In this document: positions 23,831 through 36,719 of the stretch, in pieces
How the letters are laid out: each line of letters opens with the position of its first letter
Numbering within the stretch: the stretch's first letter is position 1
From: Styela clava
Taxonomy: Eukaryota > Chordata > Ascidiacea > Stolidobranchia > Styelidae
Length of the DNA: 64,000 nt
NCBI RefSeq assembly: GCF_964204865.1
Contig: NC_135262.1
Location: forward strand, 17,599,650-17,663,649
Reading direction: 5' to 3'
Notes under the pieces: generated by a model
What the model saw: the letters and a program-made list of their open reading frames with translations, nothing else
Database searches by the model: none
What the model was told of the DNA's origin: nothing
Program-made: the position numbers and the translations under genes

Positions 23831-24516
23831 TTTAAATACACAAGAAATAAATTTGTTCAAAATTGAATACTCAGATTAATTCCGAACAAACAATTAATAA
23901 ACAATTATTTATATTTAGCAAGCAGATTACGATGTGGAAATACGATCGCTAATCAGCATGGACCAGAATGTTCCGTGGTGTAAACTAGTGTACTTTATCT
24001 TACAATAAATATTACTGAAACATTTTTCAAAGTGTTCTAGGCAAAATATCTGCATATCTGGGAAAGTCTGATTTGAGTGTGCAGCAATATCCGCTTATGG
24101 ATCCACTAGTGCAAAAGCTCTAACGAAGGAGGGGAAGGGAGTCTCGCATGACATCTACTGATAATTATATTAGCTTTTTCATGTCACTTCTCTATCGACG
24201 ATGGATCCTCCCGACTCCGGACTCGAAATACTTTCCCCCATACTGTTACAAATTAAACGAAAAGCAACTGACTACTATATCATTTACCAAGAGTTTTTAT
24301 TGAATATTATTCACTGATACACATATGTGAATGTTAAAATATGACATATTTTGTTTGGAATGTGATAATAGACAATCGGGAAGTCTTAAAGCTTTAGGGG
24401 GATGACATTTAACTAGCTTTGTTATGATAAAACCGATGGGAATCCGTAACGTAAAGAGAAAACGATATATTTCAATTTCAAACTTCGAAGTTAGCTTCAT
24501 TTATTCTGCGATCGTG
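23831..24516. other. 3' flank of the minus-strand transcobalamin-like gene
   Basis: AT-rich, no supported gene. A GGATCCACTAGTGCAAAAGC motif around 24100 repeats the GGATCCACTAGCGCAAAGG motif found (reverse strand) near 23660, suggesting another fragment of the same dispersed repeat. Confidence 0.4.
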
Positions 24517-27500
24517 TTACTTTGGAACCTTTGGCTTGCAAGTCCACGGCTTGTGCGGTTCACATGAAGGAATGTAACCTTTGGGCACTGGATCTAAATG
24601 AAGACCACAATTATAACGTAAATAAAATATATTAGTGTGCTAATTGCAGTTAACCTAATGGAGTATTCAATACATCACGACATGTGCAATGAACAAAGTG
24701 GGTCTCATAATGACGCTTGAATATACACAGACTGACATACACAGTATACGAATACTCGTGAAATAGTGTCAATGCAACTGTTACAGACGGTGTCATGTAT
24801 ACCGACATTTTAACATATGAATAATAATATGTTGCAACATTCGTAAATCTAACACGAACTAATACACTACCAGGTTTTTGACAGCTGAATTGCGGCGATC
24901 CGACATCTAAGAATGCAGCCCCATGTAGTCGCATCAAACGAGAAGTCAGATGAAACAAGGTTTCGTCCGGGGGAGGATAAATTCCTAACGTTTTTGATAG
25001 CTCCCTGCACAAACATCAAAATAGAAAAACATAAATAAATTTGTACTATGAATGGTAAAAGTGCCACGAAGAAAAATGGTAAAAAAGCAAGACATAATAT
25101 AATGGATACATTAACATACCTGCAATGCCATTTGTCAGGGTTGTCTCCTTCATTTCTTGTTTTCCATAAACTAAGTAATGTGAGTGACGTTAGGCCTTTG
25201 TTCTCAATGTAAATTTCTCCAGCACGTGTGGTAATCATGTTTTTTATTATGTAATCTCTCATTTTTGAAATCACATTATCGAGTTTTGTGACGTTGTAAG
25301 CTGGATTTTGCATCAGGCGCAAGCAACCCGTAGGCGCAAGTAGCATAATAGTATTCACTGAAAAATGCAGCTTTTTATTTAGAGATTTATATGGATTTGA
25401 AATTGTCAAACTCAAGTACGTAGTGTACTGTAGAGCAGGGCTTCCCAAACTAGGCGCCGCGGCCGTGCAAGGGGATGCGTAACAAATTTTAGGGGCCGCA
25501 AAGAGAATACCACTTTTACACAAAGTACAATATCTGTTGTACTTTTCCAGACTCTTGATTCGAAATACAATTATTAAAAATAGTGTAAAACAAAAATTTC
25601 ACGATTACGAGTGAATAAATACATCATCATACCGTGACAGTGTCTTCAATTTTCTTTCGAGAATATCAGTAGGGCTTATTTGTGGGGGATGTAGAGGATG
25701 ACGAGATTTTTTTTGTTTAAATGCAACCCACTATGAAATACTATTGACCCCCCAAAATACATTTAATTTAGCCATAAGACCAAATTATGACACAGATTAG
25801 CCATTTATGGATAGGCCGATCCTAAAGAGATGCATCATACCGATTTCCATTTACTTTTAAATAGAACGTTTTCATTTGAAAAAAACTGCTACTTAAAGAA
25901 TTTAACCCCTGATTAGTTTTTTCCCTGATAATTTGGGGTCGCATAAACCGCTGCCTTATGCTAAATCTGATGAATGAGAGTGAGTAACAATTTCGGATAA
26001 AGACCATGCCGTCGGTGGCCAGACATCGTAATTCATCATTCAGGCCTGCATAAACAAACATTGAGCCACGGCTGGACTTGCTATGCAGCAAAAAGCATTC
26101 GCACCCATTACACTGAATAATTGAGTAACGTTAATCTGAGTAAATATGTGCTTGTTTTTGATATTGAGTAGGCCTACTAAAAGTTGAGAATTAGCTGCGT
26201 CAATAAAATATCAAAAATGAATATTTTGAACTGTTTAGCGTTATTAACGTGAACAACGGCCGCGAAAAATTTTAATATTTTGAAAGGGGCCGCGAGCTCA
26301 AAAAGTTTGGGGAGCCCTGCTGTAGAGTATTGTTAATTTATACTATGCTCACTTTTTAATATATTTCTTCATAATTTTTCTGTTTCTAATTAAAAAATTT
26401 AAACACAAACTATCGGATATGTCGTTATCTGGATTCAGTAGTGAAAACTGTGAAAAATTTCGTATAAAAATAGACCTTGTTAAAATCAAATTAAAATCTA
26501 TAGACTATAAATGGATCGCTTCTCGTAAATATCTCATATGGTATATCTTGGTGGCATTTTCTGATTGGTATGTTGTATATGTATATAATATCGGATTTTT
26601 CAACTGGGCGCAGTAAATTTGTATGAAACGAATTGGAACTTGACTAAATTTTGATGAAATTTTAAACGCGACTACAATTGCCTGAACTTTAGCTTACTGA
26701 GATAGTTTGAATCTCCGAAACTTCCGTCATCATTTTGTCCGGATATGAATTTTTCAAACAACCAATTTTCAATCGGATATCCACTAACACAGACCGAACC
26801 AATCCCAATGGAAAACATTCCGTATCCAACAGCCGGAAAACGATCTAAAGTATAATGTAAAATAACGTTTGATTACATTTACTGTGGATTATTGAATTGG
26901 AATTATTATTATTATTGAGGTATAATTCCAAAACAATTAATTAACTGTTGAACTTTTTGTCCTTCGTGCATATTGATTAGTTAAAAAGGGTATCACATGT
27001 TTTGTTGTATTTCTCGGTTCTCGGTTCAAAGTACTTTTAATAGCAATTTTTATCTGTTTTAGGTGAATACTCACTGTTATTTGGAAATTGTAGTTTCAGT
27101 TCTTCAGATACGTTTTTCACGGGATCTATTCCACCGATGTTTCTTTCATTCATACACAAAGATTTTATAGCAATTATGTTCTCTGCCTTCTGTCTCAAAG
27201 TCATTCTAGAAAAAAAAAGGGTCATGAAAACACAATCGGATTTGCTATATACATAGATTTAATATGAATACCTGTGAAAACTCTTTTTCATTTTTCTCAC
27301 AATAGATCTTGCTGTTTTTTGACGACCGAAGAACATTTTTGGAACACTAACTTGGAGGACGATAGACGTTGTAACCGCATCCCATGTCCAATCAGACTTT
27401 CGCCTTGCCATCAAACGTTTCACGATTTCTTTGGTCGCGAGCCGAACGTCATTTTCCGATTGCGGATCTCCTAAAATGATCATTCCATATTTCATATTTA

Positions 27501-27842
27501 TTTTCTACTTAATGATAGCAATTTTATATGTTTTCACTTTTTTTTTTAAAAAACCGTCTCATGTTCAAATTAATAAGCCACAGGGTAATGCCAAATGTCA
27601 AAATACATAATATTAAATTTGACATGAACATGATCATTAAAAGGAAACAATTCAGAGATAAATAAGAAACTTTTTTAACTCGGTCGTGTAATTTTGATAA
27701 AATATTTGTTAAATAATATTTGTTTTGCATTCACAACGCTCGAATAGTCATCCCACCCACCACAAACTGACGTTGAATAAACAGATGAACAAAATGTCAC
27801 CACAAGTAACAATATAACTAAAATAACTTTAGTCAACTTCAT
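24517..27842 (-). CDS. Transcobalamin/intrinsic-factor-like secreted protein, alpha-domain only (7 exons)
   Basis: Exons on the reverse strand: 27842-27761, 27470-27272, 27205-27075, 26844-26698, 25357-25120, 25004-24871 and 24593-24517; 335 residues. The ATG at 27842 opens MKLTKVILVILLLVVTFCSS, a clear signal peptide. The rest matches the alpha6/alpha6-barrel domain of eukaryotic cobalamin-binding proteins (transcobalamin, haptocorrin, intrinsic factor): a GYGMFSIGIG motif, QN-D-DGSFGD, then C-L-R-L-M-Q-N-P, NPDKWHCRELSKTLG, and a conserved cysteine in the block ending with CQKP. It stops soon after with a short cysteine-containing tail (CEPHKPWTCK) and has no C-terminal beta domain, so the family's usual ~400 residues are cut by about 80. 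Cobalamin binding is therefore uncertain. All phases match the + strand paralogue at 38382. Intron 4 contains a hAT-type element. Confidence 0.85.
25436..26319. mobile_element. 884-bp hAT-type element in intron 4 of the minus-strand gene
   Basis: Ends CAGGGCTTCCCAAACT and (reverse) CAGGGCTCCCCAAACT, with 'gcggcc'-rich subterminal sequence. Perfect target duplication CTGTAGAG at 25428-25435 and 26320-26327, again matching nTnTAGAn. Absent from the + strand paralogue, so it inserted after the gene pair formed or was lost there. No transposase frame. Confidence 0.9.
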
Positions 27843-27894
27843 CTTCTTGGCTGTTGTTGCCTTCCTCGAATCTCGCAAAATTTCTCACAAATGA

Positions 27895-27925
27895 TTCGAG
27901 ACAGCGAATTTCATTCCTATATATT
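27895..27925 (-). promoter_or_regulatory. TATA-type core promoter of the minus-strand transcobalamin-like gene
   Basis: The reverse strand has TATATAGGAATGAAATTC about 76 bases before the ATG at 27842, followed by TCTCGAATCATTTGTG. The + strand paralogue has the same arrangement (TATATAAGAATAGAATT, then TCTCGAATCATTCGTG) about 80 bases before its ATG. Conservation of both blocks and their spacing supports a TATA box and an initiator/5' UTR. Confidence 0.6.
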
Positions 27926-28059
27926 TCATTTTGTAGCATCAACGCTATTAAAAAAACGGTTACCACTTCGTGCGATGCCAATATCAAAACAAATAAATTT
28001 AACCGTCACTCTGCGACGTTTATTTGACTCGGAGATGTGATCGAAATAAAATTGTAAAT

Positions 28060-28210
28060 TATACTTTATATTTTAGAAATGTTTGAAATAATTAAATTGG
28101 GTAAAATTCTTCACGATGTTTCACCAAACAATGCAATAGATACAATGACTTGAACATTTTCCACGACTTCGTATTCAAAATAAAAAAGCCTAAAATTATT
28201 TGGGTTTATT
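28060..28210 (+). repeat. Intergenic duplicated block, copy 1 (partner 34180-34350)
   Basis: Shares motifs such as TTAAATTGGGTAAAAT, CAAACAATGCAATAGATACA and GGGTTTATTTGG with 34180-34350 in the same order and orientation, with many substitutions and small indels. No coding signal recognised. Confidence 0.55.
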
Positions 28211-28399
28211 TGGCACTCCAAATGCAAATTATCTGTGAACTCTCGATATATGATTAATTCAAAAGTTCATCAATTTAGTGACACATAGTAAAAACGTATT
28301 TAGAGTCAGTTGTTTGACATTTGTCAGTTGTCACAAGATATTGATTAGTGAAAATGTTATTTCATGTATCCTTTCTCAAAAAAAAATCAAATATTGTGT

Positions 28400-29500
28400 T
28401 TGTTCAATTATCAACTACAGTAGGTTGTAATCGCTTTATCTGTATATATACATATATTTTATGTTTGGCGCCGTATAAAGATGTCAGTAGATATTGTTGA
28501 CAAGTCTTTTCAAGTATATAATGTCGGAAACAGGGTAAGTTCATTTGCAAAACTGCTGAACGTCTTACCGAACTGGTTGCTTTGCATAATGAAGAACAAA
28601 TTGAGCATCACATTATGAAAGCTGTTGGTAACTCGGTATTGAACACGGTTTGTACTTTTTAAAGAGAAAAGGCAATCCATTCATTTCGATGAGTTTTGCT
28701 GGTATGGACTGAAGCTATTGAAACCAATGATAAAAATAAGTATCAAAAACGGTGTAGACAAAAATCAATGTCAAAATAGATCAAGATTTTACAGTTACTA
28801 CAATTCAACAAATACTTTCATAACAACATTCCATGCACCCATACAGCTATTTATATAAGCTTTTATATGAAAATCGTAATTTCATCGGTAAGGAAGAGGA
28901 ATGAGTATGTTTGTTGAGGTCTGAGTAAAACCAATACCACAGCTTACGGCACATTCAATTAGACAGTGCTACACCGGATTTGCATTTTGATTGTCATCTG
29001 TGCAACGGAAAACAACTCACCGTTATCACGATTTCAAGATTATAACGATAGTTCCATAACGGTAAAGAAATTACAGTGGTTGGTTTTGACACCAAAGTTA
29101 TATTGCAGACGGCAGCAATGATATAATTAATGTACAAATATCAAGCAGTCATCACTTTGTCAATCTTATGATCTACTCGTATAATGACGTTTTGAAAATG
29201 ATTTCTTAAAGTAAATTTCAAAACAAAAGTCGAATGCGAAAAAAAGCAATAACATAAACATCTTTACAACTTTATATCTATACTTTATTCGCCTATTTTG
29301 AATGCCAAATCATCATTGAAGATCTGCAATTCGCGTCGTTTACTCCATTTAATTCTAATACAATCTTCTCACTTCAAATGACGCCATATTCAAATAGGAC
29401 TTCAAACTGGGTATATGAGAAATTGTAAAACATTTGATTGCAATCCGAATGTTTGATCGGGAATAGAACGCAACAGCCACCTTCATTGCATTACAAGTCA
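28400..29500 (+). repeat. Intergenic duplicated block, copy 1 (partner 30800-31780); decayed coding traces
   Basis: Aligns through its length with 30800-31780 in direct orientation. Both copies have a short start, ATG at 28481 (MSVDIVDKSFQVYN) and at 30904 (MPVDTVDKIFQVH). In copy 1 a second frame contains AERLTELVALHNEEQIEHHI before a stop. The rest is full of stops. It looks like a duplicated, decayed gene or retroelement fragment that I cannot identify. Confidence 0.5.
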
Positions 29501-30429
29501 GTGTTCACGACATTTTTGAAGGTCGAATGAAATGCAATATCTATTGTCGGGATTATAAAAACATAGTACAAGAGTTTATAATAGTCGACCAGAAATTGCA
29601 GCCAAAATCGATGATGTACAAATTTGAATTCACAACCAAAACGATGGAAGAAAAAAAAGTTCAGCGAACGACTATAGGTTTACTGAAACGAGGACTGGTT
29701 GAGAATCTTATAAACTTCTTGCGCAAAATTTAATACACTAAAAATTTGAGATTTCAAGATGACTATTCACAAATAAAAACAATTATCCACTATTTTACAG
29801 CAAACATGTCACACATCAGCTAAATAGTTTAAATATGAATTTGCAATTCAAGATTCAATTTTGGCATTTGTGATGGAAAATGGAGTGAGTTTGGGTTGTT
29901 TATAGAGGCATTCCACTCTGATCGCAATTTGCCAATGTCCATTTCTAAAGCATATAGTTGTTAGAGAATGACTCTTAAGGTTTATTTGGATTGTATTTGA
30001 AAACATTTCCATATACGGTTATACCAGTTGCAATGAGAGTAATTGTTGCCCTTTTTCATGTTCTTTCTGTACGTTTGTTGAAATTGTGATCAACTTCAAT
30101 TAAACTCTATACATAGGATAGTCCTACGATAATTACTGTTCAGCAGCCATACATTTAGGGTAGTTACGAACAATCGATAATACAAAAAATGGTCAGTTAG
30201 AACACGCAGTATTGTAGTATCACCTAGCATATATGTAATTTCAAGCATATTTATGGTCGTATGGACTCTAGAAACAAGAGATTAGAACACATATTCATTT
30301 CAATTATTACTATTTCGACAAAAATAAGTTGAAATTAAATTTTGCTTTTGGAGCAGTACCTACCTAAGTACACCCGGCGCATTTAAAATTACGTATTGAG
30401 GAATTGCTTTGTTTTGTATAAAAAACATT
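29501..30429. other. Intergenic sequence with one 68-codon open frame
   Basis: An ATG frame at 29527-29733 (+) encodes a lysine-rich peptide ending RTTIGLLKRGLVENLINFL-RKI. It has no recognised homologue, no splice partners and no counterpart in the duplicate block at 31780, so I do not call it a gene. Otherwise AT-rich non-coding. Confidence 0.3.
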
Positions 30430-30770
30430 ATACTTATATTATATTAGTAAATATTTCTACTAAATGCCACTGCAATAACATGTTTATTAGTGTAACGCGA
30501 GTGTTAGTTGGATAATAAGAAAATAATAAAATTGTGTAGGTGATTGCCGCATTATCACGCGACATCCACAGAAACGTACATTGCACAAAATATATTTCGT
30601 TTCGTGTACCATTCACGTATTTTGGTTTATTGCGTGGTTTGAACATATACACTAGGCGAAATGTAGAAAACACTGACAGCCTTCACGTGATTCAAATTTC
30701 AATTTGTTACACGACATTGGGAGTCTAACTAAAAATGCAAATACGATGGAATTGTTGAATATTTAACGTG
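30430..30770 (+). repeat. Intergenic duplicated block, copy 1 (partner 33660-34010)
   Basis: Very similar to 33660-34010 in direct orientation: both contain AATAACATGTTTATTAGTGTA, then AGAAAACACTGACAGCCTTC and ATGCAAATACGATGGAATTG. Identity by eye is about 85%. It contains no gene on either strand. Confidence 0.65.
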
Positions 30771-30799
30771 ATTCCATTAGCGTATGTGTTAATATATTT

Positions 30800-31780
30800 T
30801 TTAGTTTTCTCGAAAAAATCGAAAGTTTGTGTTTATTCTCTTATAAACTACAGTGGATTGTAATCGATTTATCAATATTTTTCGCCATATTGTATTTTTG
30901 GAGATGCCAGTAGATACTGTTGACAAGATTTTTCAAGTTCATTTACATAACTGCTGAACGTCTCACCAAACTGGTTGTTTTGCAGAATTAAAGACAACTC
31001 GAATACCAAATAATAAAATTGGTTAAAACCAATGTTTGAAAGCGTCGAAAACGGTGTAGAGAAAATGAAAAGTTAAATTAGTTTAAATGAAATAGGTATG
31101 ACATTTATGAAATACCTATATAAGAACATTCCATGCACCCATAAGGCTATTTAAATAAGCTTTCATACAAAAATCGTAATTTCATCTGTAATACCGATGA
31201 CCTTGTATGTTTGTTGAGGTCTGACTAAAACCAAATCACACCTTCCGGGCACATTGAATTGAACAGCGCTGGATTGGATTTGTATATTGATTGTCAGCTG
31301 TGCAACCTAAAATACCTCTTCCTTAACACGTTTTCAATATTATAATGAAAGTTCATAACCGTATATGAAATTCAGTGGTTGGTTATGACACCAATGTTAT
31401 ATTGCGGACGACAGCAATGAGATCATCCTATATCAAGCAATTATTACTTTGGTAGTTTATGATCTACTCGTATAATGACGTTTTGAAAAATATTTCTAAT
31501 AGAAAATTTCAAATCAAAAGTCGAATACGATGAAAAACATCAACAAATTACATATTTACAAATTTATACCTATACCTCATTCGTTTTTTTTTATATGCAA
31601 TATCATTCTTGGTGATCTGCAATTCACGTCGTTTACTTCATCTAGTAATCATCTCAATCCAGATGACGTCATATTCAAGTAAGACTTCAAATTTGTTATA
31701 AGGGAAATTGTAAAATATTTGATGACAATCAGAAAGTCTGATCAAGAATGGAACGCAGGACATTTGTTGGCGGTCAAACA
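30800..31780 (+). repeat. Intergenic duplicated block, copy 2 (partner 28400-29500)
   Basis: Second copy of the block at 28400-29500, shorter through deletions; shared motifs include CAGTAGATACTGTTGACAAG and GATCTACTCGTATAATGACG. Reading frames are broken. Confidence 0.5.
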
Positions 31781-31789
31781 CTATCGAGA

Positions 31790-32460
31790 GTTTGCAGTAT
31801 CCTGAAATGACAGTGGGGGTGGCTCAAGCTAGGACCATGTTTTAAATATAAGTTGCCAAATGTTACAAATTTCATAGCCAAGTCACATGCGGCGCCGAGC
31901 ATGTCGATGATGCACTATCGTAGCAGTAGCCCGCCGAAGATCGACTGTGCGTGCAGTTACGGCAAAAAACATGCTTACCAAAAAGCTGCGACCAAGCACA
32001 CAGTATGCATGCGATCCCGTGCGCTGTAGTGCTCCCGTGCTCTGCATAACTCTCACTTAAGCGGGGGCTACACCTTAGCAATGGGAATTGAGCCAATGGC
32101 AAACCTGTCGTTAGCTGCGCCGCTCGCTAAAGCATTTGAGTAGCGGCGAACCGAGACGGCGCGGGTGAGAATCAAAATGAATTATTTTTTTTTCGAAGTA
32201 ATTTTCACATTCCATTGCTTCACTACTGTATGTAGTCTCAAATGGAGTTTACTATCCGCTTTGGGTAGCATTCTCGAATAAACCGCCTATGACAAAATCC
32301 GGAGCGGTCACGGCAAACGCCCCTATATAGGTCTGTCAAGTGCCGCGTGGCGCAGCCTCGATAAGAAGGAGACCTTAGATTGCCGTCGTCACAACTGGGA
32401 CTTCAGTACGTCGTTGTGAGCGGAACCGCTACGAGATTTCTACTCCAACATCGCCATGCC
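31790..32460. other. GC-richer block of unknown nature
   Basis: Base composition changes sharply: 31880-32160 and 32290-32450 are clearly richer in G+C and CpG than everything around. It resembles the interior of a DNA transposon or an expelled gene fragment, but I find no inverted termini, no tRNA-like promoter boxes and no long frame. Confidence 0.4.
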
Positions 32461-32464
32461 TCTA

Positions 32465-33690
32465 TGCACAACCAAAGTGACTTTATAGTCACTTTGTGCA
32501 CAACGAAGCGTCTGCAGAAATTACGAAAAACCACAAACCAAATTACGCCAAGAGCATAGCACGAAATATGACCTGTACAATACGCTACTGTTATGGATCT
32601 CGTGTGATAAGTAAACCACACGTTGCAATTCAGCCAATATATTTTAGATTATCAAGCTAATACTCACATTATTCTGATAAACATGTTATTGTAGCATTAT
32701 TGGATATTCAATGTTATTAGAATAATATTCAATAAAAAGACTGTGCAATTTCACAAGACATAAGTTAAATACGTTGGAGGTAATTTTATTTTTGTCGTTG
32801 TCGTGTAGTATATAGATGTTATCTGTTATCCTTTTGACGTTCATACTACCACGAATGTGGCCTGAATACCTCACATGTGGCCTCGCAGAAGCGATAAGTC
32901 GTTTGAAGATACTAGGGCATATTCGATAGTTTCAAAAACCGATAGGTAAGAATGAATGGTCGACGATAGTAATTTTGTCGTCATTTTAAACAGTGTCTAA
33001 CTCCTTCAACTTCAAGTATCAACAGTATTAAATATATCTTTAATAGAATAAAAACATAAAAAAACTAAATTAGAATAGTCTATTGTATGATTTTTTTTAA
33101 CTTAATTATTAACATGTAAATTTCATGAGGCGAAGACTATTATAAATATATACATATTCAAATATGAATTTTTCCAATAATGCGAATCATCAATGTGGTC
33201 GACAGGCGTGTCAATTTAGCATAATTTATTTTAGATCCGGCCATGGTTAAGTCTTGGCGGAATTGCACGTTTGATTTATAATACGATTAGTTTGAGCAAT
33301 TCAATTCTGTTGTATTAGATTTTAAAAATAGGACAAAATTATACTGAGCTCTGTTACTGAATTTGTTTCTCGTGGTTAATTTGCTGAGTAATAATGAACT
33401 GAATGCATAAACAAATTTCAATCTGGAATAAGGAACCGAGAAATTTCACCCACAATTAAAAAATTTCATCATGTTTGAACTTCAACGTGCGTGAATGAAA
33501 TTTACTCTCAATAAAAATATAAATAAGGCTGATATATGTGTAGTGCAGAAATAAGTTTCCTATTACGTTAACATTATGTCTATAACGGAAACCGATTTAT
33601 CTTGAAAAGTTTAATTAATGAATCATTGCTGTTGTCCGCAACATAACTTCGTATCATAAGCAACCAAACATTCCAATTTCTTTACTTGCC
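32465..33690 (+). repeat. Intergenic duplicated block, copy 1 (partner 36720-37985)
   Basis: About 1.2 kb aligning with 36720-37985 in direct orientation at roughly 85% by eye, from TTTATAGTCACTTTGTGCAC through GTAATTTTATTTTTGTCGTT to CCGCAACATAACTTCGTATC. Copy 2 lies directly upstream of the + strand transcobalamin-like gene. No gene seen. Confidence 0.65.
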
Positions 33691-34350
33691 ATAATAACAT
33701 GTTTATTAGTGTAGCACGATTGTTGGTTGGATAATAAGAAAATAATGAAATTGTAACAAGTGATTGCCTCCTTATCATGCGATTTCCGCAAAAACGTAGA
33801 TTACACAAAGTATATTTCGTTTCGTGCACTATTCACGTATTTTGGTTTGTTCCGTGGTATAAACATACACTAGACTAGACGATATGTAGAAAACACTGAC
33901 AGCCTTCACGTGGTTCAAATTTCAATTTGTTAGACGACATTGAGAGTCTAACTGAAAATGCAAATACGATGGAATTGTTAACGTGATTCCATTAGCATGT
34001 GTGTTGATATTTATTGCAGCTGCAATAAATGCAATAAACTTAGCGGTAAGTTTTAGTGTATGTGTTGTACTATTGTTAACGTAAAATCTTTACACTCTGG
34101 ACCCTTGTATTTAATAATTCAATGTGTTGGTTCCAATTCACGTTTTTTGTTGACTCGAAGAGGTGATTATAAATTGTAAATAATGCCTTATGTATTAGAA
34201 ATGTATAAAATATTTAAATTGGGTAAAATCTTCACGTTTGGCCAAACAATGCAATAGATACAATATATTGAACATTTTTCACCACTCGGTATTCAAAATA
34301 AAAGAAGACGAAATTATTAGGGTTTATTTGGGATCTCAAATGCAAACCCA
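33660..34350 (+). repeat. Intergenic duplicated blocks, copies of 30430-30770 and 28060-28210
   Basis: 33660-34010 copies 30430-30770, and 34180-34350 copies 28060-28210. The order of the two blocks differs from that of their partners, showing rearrangement after or during duplication. Confidence 0.55.
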
Positions 34351-34669
34351 TTTGTAAATTCTTGTTGTATGATTACTAAAAAGTGATTACTAAAAAGAAA
34401 AATTCGTGTTTGTTCTCCTATCAACTACAGTATAGATTGTAATCGCTTCATCTGCATTTTCATTCCATCCATTGAACCCTTTGCACTTATCATCAACTTC
34501 TTTGCGAATTGTTGCCATTTGTTCAATTATAAATAAATTATAACCTCATTAAACGAGTAATTGTGAATTTTATACTTGTTATATTATAATATAATTTAGT
34601 CCACACGTGTCGCACAATATATTCTGTTACATAAAGAATATAATCGTCAAAACAACTGTTTTGTTACTA

Positions 34670-35420
34670 TAATTCAGTGAAGCATCGCGGGCCGGATTAT
34701 AACAACGACGTTCACTAATAACTTCGTTACGCATTTACATAGCCACGATAGCAGCTCTGCGTTATTTTTGAAAAACACAAAAAACACATATCGCTTTCCC
34801 TCGCAAGTGTGAAACGTCATTAACCTACAGCTAGGGTGATCATATTTTATTAACTTCAAAGCGGGACGCCTCCAAAGACAAGACCCCTTAGCTGTGATCC
34901 TTCAACTTTACAGTTTCCGATTTTACTACGTAGGCCTACATTTAAAGCCATCCCAGCTGTCTTCATTAACCATGTTGTCATCGAGAGTCACGATAACGAC
35001 ACACATGGTCCGAATTTGGATTTTTTTATGTACAGTAAAAGGAATAAAGAATAATAAATAGTCTGACATTTTCAAGCATTGAGAGTTACTTATTCGCCAA
35101 GCATGTTTTTCTGTAGATAACACCTTCAAAAAGACGTTGTTCAATGTTACATTCACGTGAACGTCCGAACAGGGCGAATTAGAATTGATTTTACATGTGA
35201 TACGTTCGCTAACAATGTTAGCGGGAAACAACGAAACAAACAAAATAACGCATTCACCTTCAGCAAGTAGGCTATCGTTGCGCTACACCGCAACAACAGT
35301 AACGAGAAATGTTCGTGTATTATGCTAGATGGCTGAACGCCAAAGCGGGACTTTTTTTGACTTGTCGGGACGACGGGACAATATGCTAAAAAGCGGGACG
35401 TATGTTAAGCCTACCTAAGT
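34670..35420. mobile_element. Probable degenerate DNA transposon(s)
   Basis: CAGTGAAGCATCGCGGGCCG near 34675 resembles a hAT terminus. Between about 34831 and 35415 there are AAGCGGGACG motifs near both borders, reversed relative to each other only in part. No clean target duplication was found, so the limits are approximate. Confidence 0.35.
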
Positions 35421-36719
35421 CCTAAAGCATACGTTTAAAGCAGGTATTATTTAAACTGGTATTGTGATACCTGTTCACAGTTCACACCATGCCGAACGTT
35501 TAAAGTCTGCATTTTACATTAATCATTCCGGAAGCTGATGAAATGCCCGAATTTTCTCGGAAAAGTTTTCTTGATTTAACGAGCTGTTGCAACAGTTGCT
35601 CCGAAAATTATAGAATATAAACGACCCATGCCTAGCACATTGTGCGGCCTAATGATTTCATCATGTTGTACATTATAAAGTACAAAATGTAAAGACCAGT
35701 CCCCGCGACTGTTGTTACAGCTCTTATCAACTTATTGGCAGGATATTTCGATTCTTTTGCGTCGGAAAATGTAAAATATTTACTGGGTAATCTGCGACGC
35801 CATCATGTCTTCCACGTTCTCGTTGATAAAACTTAATTGTAATTTTAATGATATCCAACAGTGAAAAATTAGTCTTGATGTTTCCGGCGGAACCCTATAA
35901 AGACGCAGGGTTCAAAATATTTGTTTGATTCTGTGGAAAGTATAAATCCCGATGAATGCCCACAATCGTTACTAACTCTTTTTCGGTCTTACACACATGA
36001 TAAAAATTTAAAAATTGATAGTTTTACCCAATATTTATGCCACCCATCCAAAAAAGCAATCGTGTTTTTATGCGAAGTAGTAACTATATAATATCCCATC
36101 TTGCCACAAGGACGTTTTTTAAATTTTGAAACGTTTTCTCAATATAAGGTTAAATATTCTCGCAAAAGAGGAGACAAATAAAATTATTGAAAAACAGTAT
36201 GCTAGTAGAACTGCAGCAAGAGCTCAAGTCGAAACAATAATATATTATTTAGTACACTCCGGATTATTAGATGTTCTTGTAACCTTGATATATGCCGTTA
36301 CCCTTCATTCCATGCATGTAGTATATTTTTTTAATATGTTTTGGCAATGTACACCTTGCTGAAAGTTTCTGTAGTGTAATTTGTATTGTAGTTCTACCAG
36401 TTTGTTAAAATAAGTTCTGTGCAAATAGCGATACTCACGTAAGGAATTTTTTTAATAAAATGTGTATCTCATTGTTTAATATTTTTGGTCTCATTGGGTG
36501 TTGATTTATCGAGTGAAGTTGTACGAGTTTAACCCTAACTTTTTATCTGCTGACCATACCGCCGAGCCGAGTTATCCGAGAAACATCTGCGAAAAATTGG
36601 TTTTTCAGAAGAATTTTCATTCGTTTTACCGCTGCGAAAGTTTGGTCCGAATTATTTATTCAACAGTTTAACGATCGTCACACAAGCGCTTATAACGTTA
36701 CCAATGCATGTCCTGACTT
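35421..36719. other. Intergenic sequence with a 78-codon open frame
   Basis: A frame at 36126-36362 (+) starts MKRFLNIRLNILAKEE and is hydrophobic in its second half (about residues 38-70). I do not recognise it and see no splice partners; it may be a transposon remnant. The rest is AT-rich without recognisable content. Confidence 0.3.

Noticed and set aside
27840..27878. Upstream start extending the minus-strand transcobalamin-like protein by 12 residues
   Set aside because: The upstream codon is TTG, the extension would mask the signal peptide, and the paralogue starts at the equivalent MKL.
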